This document shows positions 28,886 through 36,890 of a DNA stretch of 64,000 bases, in pieces (the stretch's first letter is position 1; each line of letters opens with the position of its first letter). This stretch comes from Nocardia salmonicida NBRC 13393. Lineage in GTDB: Bacteria; Actinomycetota; Actinomycetes; Mycobacteriales; Mycobacteriaceae. Position numbers and translations under genes: made by a program. The notes below the pieces were generated by a model, which saw nothing but the letters and a program-made list of their open reading frames with translations, was not told the DNA's origin and did not search any database. The stretch covers positions 124,001 to 188,000 of the forward strand of contig NZ_BDBR01000012.1 in NCBI RefSeq assembly GCF_001613085.1, read 5' to 3'.

Positions 28886-29299
28886 ATGGAACGCGTGACT
28901 TCCGGTGAGCAGACAACGACCTCCTTCTACGAAGCCGTGGGCGGCGCGGAGACGTTTCGCCGTCTGGTGTCGGTCTTCTATCGCGAGGTCGCGGCCGACG
29001 AGATCCTGCGTCCGTTGTACCCGGAGGAGGACCTCGGTCCGGCCGAGCGCCGGTTCCGGATGTTCCTCGAACAGTACTGGGGCGGTCCGCGTACCTACTC
29101 CGACGAGCGCGGACACCCGCGCCTGCGCATGCGCCACAACCCGTTCGTCATCGGGCCGCTCGAGCGCGACGCCTGGATGCGGTGCATGCGGATCGCCGTC
29201 GGTGAGATCGAACCGTCGATCCTGGACGACGAACACCGCAAGGCCCTGCTGGACTACTTCCAAATGGCCGCAGCTTCCCTGCAAAACGCCCCGATGTGA
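28886..29299 (+). CDS. glbO: Truncated hemoglobin O (group II)
   Basis: A 137-aa group II truncated hemoglobin, equivalent to Rv2470. Landmarks: [19 protein letters not shown] (helices A-B), [20 protein letters not shown] (Tyr CD1 in QYWG), [10 protein letters not shown] with the proximal histidine F8, and ERDAWMRCM with Trp G8. The family binds O2, NO and peroxides and is implicated in oxygen delivery to the terminal oxidase and in NO detoxification. The ATG at 28886 is used; a GTG nine bases further is possible. Its last ~10 codons are part of a tandem 53-bp repeat. Confidence 0.93.
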   Translation: MERVTSGEQTTTSFYEAVGGAETFRRLVSVFYREVAADEILRPLYPEEDLGPAERRFRMFLEQYWGGPRTYSDERGHPRLRMRHNPFVIGPLERDAWMRCMRIAVGEIEPSILDDEHRKALLDYFQMAAASLQNAPM

Positions 29300-29372
29300 C
29301 CCAGGCGTACACCGAGTCTCCCGCAGCTTCCCTGCAAAACGCCCCGATGTGACCAGGCGTACACCGACTTTC
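29268..29372. repeat. 53-bp tandem duplication spanning the glbO stop codon
   Basis: Copy 1 (29268-29320) and copy 2 (29321-29372) start with CCGCAGCTTCCCTGCAAAAC and differ only by one deleted C and two substitutions near the end. Copy 1 contains the last codons and TGA of glbO; copy 2 repeats them as non-coding DNA. Confidence 0.9.
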
Positions 29373-29527
29373 CGGCCTCGCCTGAGCCGACGGGTGCCCG
29401 CTGTTCGCTGATGACCGGCGGATAGCGGGCCGGTTTCGCGCTCATTCCGCCTTTTACCATGATGTTTCGTCATGGCGTGGCGAACGCTGGTGATTTGCCA
29501 GATTCGCAGAAAGTCTCGCCCCACATG

Positions 29528-29560
29528 AATATTGCGGGCGATCTTTGGCAATATTGCGGG
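29528..29560 (+). promoter_or_regulatory. aglA promoter with 22-bp-spaced direct repeats
   Basis: AATATTGCGGG occurs at 29528-29538 and again at 29550-29560, exactly 22 bp (two helical turns) apart. The second copy is part of a perfect palindrome GCAATATTGC (29548-29557). CAATAT ends 7 nt before the GTG start of aglA, so it doubles as a -10 for a leaderless transcript. Confidence 0.5.
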
Positions 29561-29561
29561 T

Positions 29562-31163
29562 GTGACACAGACACCTGCCTCGCCGGTGCCGGGGGAAGCA
29601 AGCACCGCTCCGTGGTGGAAAACCGCCGTGTTCTATCAGGTCTATCCACGTTCGTTCGCCGACTCCGACGGTGACGGTGTCGGCGATCTGGGTGGTGTAC
29701 GCGAGAAGATGGGGTACCTGGAGCTATTGGGCGTCGACGCGCTGTGGATCTGTCCGGTGATGCGGTCACCGCAGGCCGACGGCGGCTACGACGTCTCCGA
29801 TCCGCGCGATATCGACCCGCTCTTCGGCGGACTGGAGGCGCTGGACGAGTTGATCGCCGAGGCGCACGACCGCGAGATCAAAGTGACGATGGATCTGGTG
29901 CCCAACCACACCAGCGTCGAGCACGCGTGGTTCGCCGAGGCGCTGGAGGCGGCGCCGGGCAGCCCCGAACGCGCCCGATACATCTTCCGCGACGGTCGCG
30001 GCGAGAACGGGGACGAGCCACCCAACAACTGGCCCAGCATCTTCGGCGGCCCGGCTTGGACCAGGATCGTCGAGCCCGACGGCACCCCCGGGCAGTGGTA
30101 CCTGCACATCTTCGCGCCCGAACAACCCGACCTGAACTGGGACAATCCCGAGGTCGCCGACGATTTCGAGAAGACCCTGCGCTTCTGGCTCGACCGCGGC
30201 GTCGACGGTTTCCGCCTCGATGTCGCGCACGGCATGGCCAAACCCGAGGGCTTGCCCGACATGGACAAGGTCGACACCAAGATGCTGGTGCACGACGACG
30301 ACGATCCCCGTTTCAACAACCCCGGCGTACACGCCATCCATCGCCGCATTCGTACGGTCCTCGACGATTACCCGCACGCGGTGTCGATCGGCGAGGTGTG
30401 GGTCGACGACAACGTCCGCTTCGGCGAATACGTCCGCCCCGACGAGCTGCACCTGGCGTTCAACTTCCGCCTCGCCGAGACTCCCTTCACCGCGCAGGGC
30501 GTCCACGACGCGATCACGCACTCGCTCGAGGCTGTCGCCGACGCGGGCGCCCCACCCACCTGGACGCTGTCCAATCACGACATCGAACGCGAGGTGACCC
30601 GCTACGGCGGCGGCAACACCGGCGTCGCGCGGGCGCGGGCGATGATGATGGTCGAGCTCGCCCTGCCCGGTGCGGTGTTCATCTACAACGGCGCCGAACT
30701 GGCGCTGCCCAACGTGGACGATCTGCCCGACGAGGTCTTGCAGGACCCCGTGTGGGAGCGCACGGGCCACCAGGAACGCGGTCGTGACGGTTGCCGGGTC
30801 CCGATGCCGTGGGAGGGCTCGGCCGTGCCGTTCGGTTTCACCGAGGGCAAGCCGTGGCTGCCGATCCCCGCCGACTGGGCCGACCGCACCGTCGAAGCGC
30901 AACTGGAAACCCTGCACTCGACGCTGTCGCTGTACCGCCTGGCGATCGACCTGCGCGCCACCCGGCCGGAGTTCGCGGGCCAGCGGATCGAGTGGTACGG
31001 CAGTCCCGACGGCTGTCTCGCGTTCCGCCGTCCGGGCGGGCTGATCTGCGTGCTCAACGCCTCCGAGGGCCCGATCCAGCTGCCGCCGGGGGAGGTGCTG
31101 CTGTCGAGTGCACCGGTTGCCGACGATCGGTTGCCACCGAACGCGGCGGCCTGGTTGGTGTAG
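29562..31163 (+). CDS. aglA: Alpha-glucosidase / GH13 glycoside hydrolase
   Basis: A 533-aa cytoplasmic GH13 enzyme equivalent to Rv2471. All four GH13 regions are present: DLVPNHTS (region I), GFRLDVAHGM (II, nucleophile Asp), IGEVWV (III, acid/base Glu) and LSNHDIER (IV, Asp). The start FYQVYPRSFADSDGDGVGDL is typical of oligo-1,6-glucosidase/alpha-glucosidase subfamilies, which hydrolyse maltose, isomaltose or trehalose-derived sugars. The GTG at 29562 is used. The promoter overlaps a palindrome that could be a sugar-responsive operator. Confidence 0.92.
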   Translation: MTQTPASPVPGEASTAPWWKTAVFYQVYPRSFADSDGDGVGDLGGVREKMGYLELLGVDALWICPVMRSPQADGGYDVSDPRDIDPLFGGLEALDELIAEAHDREIKVTMDLVPNHTSVEHAWFAEALEAAPGSPERARYIFRDGRGENGDEPPNNWPSIFGGPAWTRIVEPDGTPGQWYLHIFAPEQPDLNWDNPEVADDFEKTLRFWLDRGVDGFRLDVAHGMAKPEGLPDMDKVDTKMLVHDDDDPRFNNPGVHAIHRRIRTVLDDYPHAVSIGEVWVDDNVRFGEYVRPDELHLAFNFRLAETPFTAQGVHDAITHSLEAVADAGAPPTWTLSNHDIEREVTRYGGGNTGVARARAMMMVELALPGAVFIYNGAELALPNVDDLPDEVLQDPVWERTGHQERGRDGCRVPMPWEGSAVPFGFTEGKPWLPIPADWADRTVEAQLETLHSTLSLYRLAIDLRATRPEFAGQRIEWYGSPDGCLAFRRPGGLICVLNASEGPIQLPPGEVLLSSAPVADDRLPPNAAAWLV

Positions 31164-31237
31164 TCGCGCCGGACACGCGGTGCGGGAACTGCCAGCCGGA
31201 GGATGAACTACTACACAGCATCGTCTACCGTTGGAGC

Positions 31238-31516
31238 GTGAGCATTCTCGAGACAGTGCTGATCTTCGTCGGCATCCCGGCCGTGATCTACTTCGCGATC
31301 GCGGGTTTGTCCTTTCTCGGTAAGCCATTCTCCGGTGAGAAGCCGGCCCACTTCGCACTCGGGCAGAAGTGGACCCACCGGCCGGTGCTGTGGAGTGCTA
31401 CCGAAGAGGTGACCGCCGCGGCGGGGCACCACACCGCCGAGCCGCATGGCGATCATGCGGCTCTCGAAACCGCGCATGCGGAGCTGATCGGAGGCCGGGC
31501 AAGTGGCAAGTTCTAA
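31238..31516 (+). CDS. CtaJ-like aa3 oxidase accessory subunit
   Basis: A 92-aa protein with one N-terminal transmembrane helix (TVLIFVGIPAVIYFAIAGLS) followed by FLGKPFSGEKPAHFALGQKW, a block typical of the small actinobacterial protein described as cytochrome aa3 oxidase subunit CtaJ in the mycobacterial respiratory supercomplex. Its position, between aglA/glbO and the DUF5130 gene, matches the M. smegmatis order as I remember it. The GTG at 31238 has TTGGAGC upstream. It overlaps the next gene by 14 bp. The assignment rests on sequence style and synteny. Confidence 0.7.
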   Translation: MSILETVLIFVGIPAVIYFAIAGLSFLGKPFSGEKPAHFALGQKWTHRPVLWSATEEVTAAAGHHTAEPHGDHAALETAHAELIGGRASGKF

Positions 31517-31967
31517 TTGGCCCGCGGTGGTCGAGGCCGACCTGCCGCACGGGTTCGCCCTGACCAGTAGCGGCCGTGTGTCCGGCGTGCACGAGCCGGG
31601 CACCGTGTTCGACGAGGTGCCGTTCACCGATCGTGAGCGCATCTCCCTCGACAACGCGCTCACCGAGGCGACCCGCGCCACCAAGGTCCGCTTCAACATC
31701 TACCTCGGCGACCTCGGTTCCGATCCGGCGGCCGGTGCCGACGCGATCCTGCCGAACACCCCGGAGTCGGCCGATTCGGTGCTCATCGCCGTGTCCCCGA
31801 ACCAGGGCGCGATCGAGGTCCGCTCCGGTGCGAACGTGACCGAGCGCGCCAACGACCGCATCTGCCAGCTCGGCGTCACCGCCGCCCTGGCCTCGTTCCG
31901 TCAGGGCAACCTGATCGACGGTCTGATCTCGGCCACCCGCGTGATGGCCGCCGCGATCGGCCGCTAG
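31503..31967 (+). CDS. DUF5130 family protein (Rv2468c-like, supercomplex-associated)
   Basis: A 154-aa soluble protein of the DUF5130/TPM-like type: FTDRERISLDNALTEATRAT, VRFNIYLGDLGSD, VLIAVSPNQGAIEVRSGANV and DRICQLGVTAALASFRQGNL. In M. smegmatis the homologous gene next to ctaJ encodes a factor that co-purifies with the III-IV respiratory supercomplex (PRSAF1), as far as I recall. The GTG start lies inside the ctaJ-like gene (14-bp overlap), so the two are translationally coupled. A strong 12-bp hairpin follows the stop. Confidence 0.75.
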   Translation: MASSNWPAVVEADLPHGFALTSSGRVSGVHEPGTVFDEVPFTDRERISLDNALTEATRATKVRFNIYLGDLGSDPAAGADAILPNTPESADSVLIAVSPNQGAIEVRSGANVTERANDRICQLGVTAALASFRQGNLIDGLISATRVMAAAIGR

Positions 31968-31984
31968 TTCGTTCTCCACCGTCC

Positions 31985-32012
31985 GGCGCGTTCACCTCCT
32001 GGTGAACGCGCC
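31985..32012 (+). terminator. Terminator after the DUF5130 gene
   Basis: A perfect 12-bp stem GGCGCGTTCACC/GGTGAACGCGCC with a TCCT tetraloop, followed by GTTCGTGT. Confidence 0.8.
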
Positions 32013-32103
32013 GTTCGTGTCTGCGGCGTAGGAGACCTGCACGCCGCTGAATCCGAGATTGCCCGGCTGCGAACCGTTTTCGCGCCGATGACATTCGTGA
32101 CGA

Positions 32104-32118
32104 AGGAATAGGATTCCT
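32104..32118. promoter_or_regulatory. Dyad upstream of MFS gene
   Basis: AGGAAT-AGG-ATTCCT is a perfect inverted repeat about 45 bp upstream of the MFS start; a possible operator for an unlinked regulator. Confidence 0.3.
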
Positions 32119-32163
32119 GATCGTCGTGTTCTAACCGCTGAAATTGATTTAGCAAGTTAGGAC

Positions 32164-33318
32164 GTGACGGGTATGCGGCGTGAGCATCTCGCGTGGGCAG
32201 GACTGACGGCGATGACCGTTTCATTCGGCCTGAACTTCACCATGGGCGTGTTCTTCGCCCCCACCGCCGCCGCGTACGGCGTTTCGGCGACTGCGCTGGC
32301 CGTGGCCGCGGCGTTGAGCACCGCGGTCACCGGCCTGGCCCAGCAGAGCATCGGCCGGTTGCTCGACCTGCTCGGTCCCGAACGCGTGCTGATCGGCGGG
32401 CTCACCTTGATCTCGAGCAGCTATGTGGTGCTGGCCTCGGTCACCCAGACCTGGCAGTTCGTCGCGGCCTACATGGTGCTCGGCGGATTGGGCTTCGCGG
32501 CCTCGTCGACCCTCACCGTGACCACCCTGCTCGGGCGCGCACACGGTGCGCAGGTCGGCCCGGCCATGGCACGGGCCGCGATCGGCATCAACCTCGGCCA
32601 GCTGATCACGCCGTGGGCGGCGACCGCGCTGTTCGACCCGATCGGTGTGCGCGCCACCTTCGCGCTGCTCGGCGCGATCGGCCTGGCCGCCACCGTCGTG
32701 CTGTGGCTGCTGCTGCCCGCCGGTCAGCGGGTGAGCACCGGCGCGGGCGTCAAAGAATCGCTGGCCGACCGGTGGAAAGTGCTGGTGTCCTTCGGTTTCC
32801 ACGCGGCGACCATGTACGTGGTCGTCTTGATGCTGCCGAAACACGCGGTGGAACAAGGCTGGTCGGTGGCCGGTGCGGGCAGGCTCGTGGCGTCGGCCGC
32901 GCTGGCGGCCGGGCTGACCTCGGCCGCGATGGTGCGGCTGTTGCGGCACTACCCACCGGAATCACTACTGCGGGTGCTGTATTCGGTGCGCCTGGTCGCC
33001 TTGCTGCCCGCGGTGTTCGTGCCGGGGCCGCGGGTGCTGGTCGTGGTCGCCGTGCTGTTCGGCATCGCCTCGTTCCCGGTCATCCCGCTGACCATGGCGA
33101 TCCTGTCGCGTGGTCTCGACCCCGCTCGGATGGGCAGCACACTGGCGCCCGCCTGGGTGATCCACCAGCTCGCCGCCGCCTCGGGGCTCGGCGTGGCCAC
33201 CGTCGTGCACGCCCTCACCGACAGCTATCGCGGCTATTTCGCCCTCGGCCTGGTGTTCACCGTCGTCGCCGTCGGACTGATCACCCCGGTTCGCCGTCGC
33301 GAACCGGTCACCGTCTGA
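32164..33318 (+). CDS. MFS transporter (OFA/Bcr-like), substrate unknown
   Basis: A 384-aa protein with about 12 transmembrane helices. LTAMTVSFGLNFTMGVFFAP (helix 1) and AAALSTAVTGLAQQSIGRLLDLLGPERVL (helix 2 with motif A) indicate an MFS carrier similar to oxalate/formate or monocarboxylate-type permeases. The start is either the GTG at 32164 or the in-frame ATG at 32173; TTAGGA lies upstream. It opens an accessory block that interrupts the conserved gene order between DUF5130 and pepN. Confidence 0.82.
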   Translation: MTGMRREHLAWAGLTAMTVSFGLNFTMGVFFAPTAAAYGVSATALAVAAALSTAVTGLAQQSIGRLLDLLGPERVLIGGLTLISSSYVVLASVTQTWQFVAAYMVLGGLGFAASSTLTVTTLLGRAHGAQVGPAMARAAIGINLGQLITPWAATALFDPIGVRATFALLGAIGLAATVVLWLLLPAGQRVSTGAGVKESLADRWKVLVSFGFHAATMYVVVLMLPKHAVEQGWSVAGAGRLVASAALAAGLTSAAMVRLLRHYPPESLLRVLYSVRLVALLPAVFVPGPRVLVVVAVLFGIASFPVIPLTMAILSRGLDPARMGSTLAPAWVIHQLAAASGLGVATVVHALTDSYRGYFALGLVFTVVAVGLITPVRRREPVTV

Positions 33319-33388
33319 ATCCCTCGGCCGAGCGTGCCGGAGATCCCGGGCTCGGCGCGAGTATCACCCCCACAGAAAGAGATCCACG

Positions 33389-34255
33389 ATGAACCAGATC
33401 AGCCACCGCACCGTCGAGATCCAGGGCCACTCGGTCTTCTACCGCGAGGCAGGCGACTCGAAAAAGCCGACTCTTCTTCTGCTGCACGGCTTCCCGTCCA
33501 GCTCGGCCATGTTCCGCAACCTGATCCCCGCACTGGTCGACGACTATCACGTGATCGCGCCCGATCATCTCGGCTTCGGCCAGTCGGCCATGCCGTCGGT
33601 CGACGAATTCGATTACAGCTTCGACGCGCTCACCGCGATCACCCTGGAACTGCTCGACACCCTCGGCGTCGACCGATTCGCGATCTACATCCACGACTAC
33701 GGTGCCCCCATCGGCCTGCGCATCGCTTCGCGTCACCCCGAGCGGATCGCCGCGATCATCACCCAGAGCGGCAACGCCTACCTCGAAGGGTTCACCCCGT
33801 TCTGGGAAGTGCTGTTCGCGCACGCGAACGACCGTGTCACCCACGAGCCCCAGGTGCGCGAGCTGCTCGAGCTCGACGCGACGAAATGGCAGTACACGCA
33901 CGGTGTTCCGGCCGACCGGCTCGCGCTGGCGAGCCCGGATGCGTGGACCCTCGATCAGGCCTACCTCGACCGCCCGGGCAACAAGGAGATCCAGCTGCAA
34001 CTGTTCTTCGACTACAAGAACAACCTCGACGGTTACCCCGCCTTCCAGAAGTACTTCGCCGAGCACCGGCCGCCGACGCTCATCGCCTGGGGTTCCCACG
34101 ACGAGATCTTCGGCGCCGATGGCGCCCGAGCGTATCTGCGCGACCTGCCCGATGCCGAACTGCACCTGCTCGACGCAGGTCACTTCGCGCTGGAGACGCA
34201 CGGACCCGAGATCGCCGCGCTGATCCGCGACTTCCTCGGCCGGGTTCTGAGCTGA
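33389..34255 (+). CDS. Alpha/beta hydrolase with aspartate nucleophile (epoxide hydrolase/dehalogenase-like)
   Basis: A 288-aa alpha/beta hydrolase. HGFPSSSAMF is the oxyanion-hole region. The nucleophile elbow reads YIHDYGAPIG with Asp instead of Ser, as in epoxide hydrolases and haloalkane dehalogenases. AWGSHDEIFGADGA holds the acid and DAGHFALETHGPEIA the histidine. The cap residues are not diagnostic, so epoxide hydrolase versus dehalogenase cannot be decided. The ribosome site AGAAAGAG precedes the ATG. It is 70 bp after the MFS gene on the same strand. Confidence 0.82.
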   Translation: MNQISHRTVEIQGHSVFYREAGDSKKPTLLLLHGFPSSSAMFRNLIPALVDDYHVIAPDHLGFGQSAMPSVDEFDYSFDALTAITLELLDTLGVDRFAIYIHDYGAPIGLRIASRHPERIAAIITQSGNAYLEGFTPFWEVLFAHANDRVTHEPQVRELLELDATKWQYTHGVPADRLALASPDAWTLDQAYLDRPGNKEIQLQLFFDYKNNLDGYPAFQKYFAEHRPPTLIAWGSHDEIFGADGARAYLRDLPDAELHLLDAGHFALETHGPEIAALIRDFLGRVLS

Positions 34256-34338
34256 GTCCGGTGGACGGCTGGGCTCCTGGGGCGCCCAGTCGTCCGGATG
34301 GCATCGAGTAACCTGGTCGGCGGTTTATCGGCCACGTC

Positions 34339-35565
34339 ATGGGCCGTCGGCGTATCGGGGGAAACTTGCACACACGTATTGCTCGGGTGATCGCGGCGGG
34401 GTGCCTCGCGCTGTTCGCATCGGCCTGCGCCCAGGACAGTCGGCCCGCCGAATTCGCCTCGGCCGCACCGCTTTCCGCGTTCTACAACCCCGGTGCGGAA
34501 TCGATTCCGGGACAGCGCGGTTCGGTGATCCGCGCGCAGTCGCTCACCGGTCCGCAGGCGGTGCCCGGCGCCCGCAACTACCTCACGTTGTACCGGTCGC
34601 TGGACGCGCAGGAGAAGCCCGTCGCGGTGTCGGGGACGCTCGCGGTGCCGGAAGGGGCTGCGCCCGAGGGTGGTTGGCCGCTCATTTCCTGGGGGCCCGG
34701 TAGTACCGGAGTCGCCGATGTCTGCGCGGCCTCGCGCTCGGAAGGATCGTCCCCGAGCCGGGACGAACAAGCCCGCTGGGTGGCCAAGGGGTACGCGGTC
34801 GCCAGGACCGACTACCAGGGCCTGGGGACACCGGGCGGTCACGGGTACATGATCGGCGAAACCGAGCAGCGCGCGATGGCCGATATGGCTACGGCGGCAA
34901 GGGACGTCGACAAATCCGTCGGCTCGCGCTGGGTGGCGATGGGGCATTCGCAGGGTGGCCACGCGGCCCTGTTCGCCGCCGTCGACGCCGCGGGGTGGAC
35001 GCCGAACACACCCCTGCTCGGCGCCATCGCGCTGGCGCCCGCCTCGCACCTCGGCGACCAGGTGCGCATGGCGAAGTGGGCGGCGTCGAATCCGCTGGGC
35101 AAGCTCGGTACCGGCGATGTGTCGGTGTACCTGCCGCTGCTGGTGCGCGGCGCCCAGACGGTGACCGATGTGGACCCCGCCCGGTTCCTCACCGGCCGTG
35201 CGCAGTCCCTGCTGCCGGTCGCCGACTCCGAATGCACCGGCGGGCTGCGCGACAAGGACAAGTGGGGCGGCCTGTCGCCGAAGGATGTGTTCACCGCCGA
35301 CGGCGATGTCTCCGGACTGTTGCGAGTACTCGACGACAACGACCCGAGCGGCCTGCGATTCACCGTCCCGGTTCTCGTGCTCCAGGGCCGTTCCGACCTC
35401 ACTGTCCCGCTGCAGGCGACCGACGCGATGGTCGCCGAGCAACAGGGGCGGGGCGAGTCGGTCGACTACCGCAAATACGACGACGTCGACCACAGCGAGA
35501 TCGTCTCCGCGTCCTTCGCCGACGCGCTCGGCTGGGCAGACACCCGCTTCGGCATCACCCGCTGA
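34339..35565 (+). CDS. Secreted lipase (LIP family), probable lipoprotein
   Basis: A 408-aa exported esterase/lipase. The N-terminus RIARVIAAGCLALFASAC is a signal sequence with a possible lipobox cysteine. The alpha/beta hydrolase core includes YAVARTDYQGLGTPG, the nucleophile WVAMGHSQGGHAALF, the acid in GRSDLTVPLQATD and the histidine in DVDHSEIVSAS. The layout matches the secretory lipase (LIP, PF03583) family common in mycobacteria and Nocardia, acting on acylglycerols outside the cell. A TTG further inside could be the true start. A GGGGCCC/GGGCCCC hairpin follows. Confidence 0.82.
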   Translation: MGRRRIGGNLHTRIARVIAAGCLALFASACAQDSRPAEFASAAPLSAFYNPGAESIPGQRGSVIRAQSLTGPQAVPGARNYLTLYRSLDAQEKPVAVSGTLAVPEGAAPEGGWPLISWGPGSTGVADVCAASRSEGSSPSRDEQARWVAKGYAVARTDYQGLGTPGGHGYMIGETEQRAMADMATAARDVDKSVGSRWVAMGHSQGGHAALFAAVDAAGWTPNTPLLGAIALAPASHLGDQVRMAKWAASNPLGKLGTGDVSVYLPLLVRGAQTVTDVDPARFLTGRAQSLLPVADSECTGGLRDKDKWGGLSPKDVFTADGDVSGLLRVLDDNDPSGLRFTVPVLVLQGRSDLTVPLQATDAMVAEQQGRGESVDYRKYDDVDHSEIVSASFADALGWADTRFGITR

Positions 35566-35592
35566 ATCTTTGGAGCGCTGGCGCGCTCGAGC

Positions 35593-35609
35593 GGGGCCCT
35601 TCGGGCCCC
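35593..35609 (+). terminator. Terminator after lipase gene
   Basis: GGGGCCC-TTC-GGGCCCC, a 7-bp GC stem with a 3-nt loop, 27 nt after the stop. Confidence 0.65.
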
Positions 35610-35745
35610 TGATCTTCCCTCCCTCCGGGTACTCCTTCGTCGCACCCTCCACTCAGTCCAGATCAGGGCGGGCCCCTTGTTCCTTCGGTTACGCCCAGAG
35701 CAGAAGAGCCGGGTGTTTCGGTCCGGGCATCCTTACGCTCGGAGT

Positions 35746-36147
35746 ATGGGCGAGCACAGCGGGTTGCGGGTGATTCCAGGCGGACGCGGCGAACAGCAGT
35801 CGCGGCCGGAACCACTCTGGCGTGAGGCGCTGGGTGAACGGCTGCGCGCGCTGCGCTTGGAACAGCGCTCCACCCTTGTCGATACGGCGGGGCGCGCGGG
35901 CATCTCGCCGCAGTACCTCTCCGAGGTCGAGCGCGGGCGCAAGGAGCCATCGAGCGAGATGATCGCGGCCCTGGCCGGCGCCCTCGGTACCTCGCTGGGG
36001 GATCTAGTCGCGCAGGTAGCCGAATCCATGCGCAGGCACGCCCTCGTGCCGACGCGCGCGGTCGTGCTGGGCGGGCAACGCCAGATCGCCCCCTCGAGCT
36101 CCGCTCCTATCGCGCTGGCCCCGAACGCCGTCCTGCTCGCGGCCTGA
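35746..36147 (+). CDS. XRE regulator, ClgR/PopR-like
   Basis: A 133-aa DNA-binding protein with a Cro/C1 helix-turn-helix: LGERLRALRLEQRSTLVDTA, GRAGISPQYLSEVERGRKEP, SSEMIAALAGAL. The YLSEVERGRKEPSSE block is characteristic of the ClgR/PopR group that activates clp protease genes in actinobacteria. The tail (APSSSAPIALAPNAVLLAA) ends in hydrophobic alanines, which in ClgR/PopR serves as a degradation signal. An extra clpP pair lies 5 kb downstream. TACGCT ends 6 nt before the ATG, suggesting a leaderless message. Confidence 0.85.
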   Translation: MGEHSGLRVIPGGRGEQQSRPEPLWREALGERLRALRLEQRSTLVDTAGRAGISPQYLSEVERGRKEPSSEMIAALAGALGTSLGDLVAQVAESMRRHALVPTRAVVLGGQRQIAPSSSAPIALAPNAVLLAA

Positions 36148-36215
36148 TCCACCTGACTCGCCGGCCGATCAACCGGCCTTCGCGCTCGGGCGATGTTCGC
36201 GTGACGCCCTGGCGA

Positions 36216-36830
36216 TCAGCTGTCCACCGACGTGCTCGTCCGGGCGGCGGCGATCTGGCTGCGGAGTAGATCGACGATCGCGCTCACGGGGAGCTCGGGG
36301 TCGATCGCGCGTTGTACGCCGAGGCCGATACCGAGCGAGAGTAGTTGCAGCGCGGCATCTTCCGCGGCAATCGGGAGTTCGAGGCCGAGCTGGTCGGCCT
36401 GTGTCTGGATCACGGACGCGAGCATCGCCGTCAGGGTGCGTCGGCGATCGGCGAGCTCGGTGCGGATCTCGGGCATGTGCCGGGTGCTCGTCGCGAACTC
36501 GACTTCCAGCGCGGTCCAGCCGACATCACCGATGTTCTCGTCGGCCCACCGCGCGAAACCTTCGATCCGCTCCGCCATGTTGTCGTGCGGCAGCATCGCG
36601 TCCACGAGCGACTGCGCGCGCTCGACGTGGACGACGTCGATCACGGCCAGGCCCAATTCGTGCTTGGTCGCGAAGTTGGAGTACACCGCGCCCTTGGAGA
36701 ACCCGGCCTCGGTGGCCACCTTCTCCAGCGGGGTCACGTTGTAGCCGTCGGCCATGAACAGTCGCTTGGCGGTCTCGACCAGTCGTTCACGCGTGAGAGC
36801 GTGCGACTCCTTGCGCGTCATCCTGGCCAT
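36216..36830 (-). CDS. TetR family repressor of the divergent patatin gene
   Basis: A 204-aa TetR regulator. The helix-turn-helix is TRERLVETAKRLFMADGYNV, then LEKVATEAGFSKGAVYSNFA, followed by a helical ligand-binding domain. It is divergent from the patatin gene with 60 bp between the starts, and a 23-bp dyad lies there, so autoregulation and control of patatin are likely. A TAAACT hexamer (36838-36843) ends 7 nt before the ATG with no Shine-Dalgarno, indicating a leaderless transcript. Confidence 0.9.
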   Translation of the reverse strand: MARMTRKESHALTRERLVETAKRLFMADGYNVTPLEKVATEAGFSKGAVYSNFATKHELGLAVIDVVHVERAQSLVDAMLPHDNMAERIEGFARWADENIGDVGWTALEVEFATSTRHMPEIRTELADRRRTLTAMLASVIQTQADQLGLELPIAAEDAALQLLSLGIGLGVQRAIDPELPVSAIVDLLRSQIAAARTSTSVDS

Positions 36831-36865
36831 GGGCAGGAGTTTAGCAAGATGGACTACCGCTGGAA

Positions 36866-36888
36866 TTCAAATACCGTTAGTATTCGAA
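36866..36888. promoter_or_regulatory. TetR operator overlapping the patatin -10
   Basis: TTCAAATAC-N5-GTATTCGAA, 9-bp arms with one mismatch. It contains TAGTAT (36878-36883), a -10 box that ends 7 nt before the patatin ATG, so a bound TetR protein would block the promoter. Confidence 0.65.
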
Positions 36889-36890
36889 AT

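Noticed and set aside
33389..34255. Classical serine esterase assignment for the alpha/beta hydrolase
   Set aside because: The nucleophile elbow has Asp (HDYGAP), not Ser, so an epoxide hydrolase/dehalogenase type is more likely.
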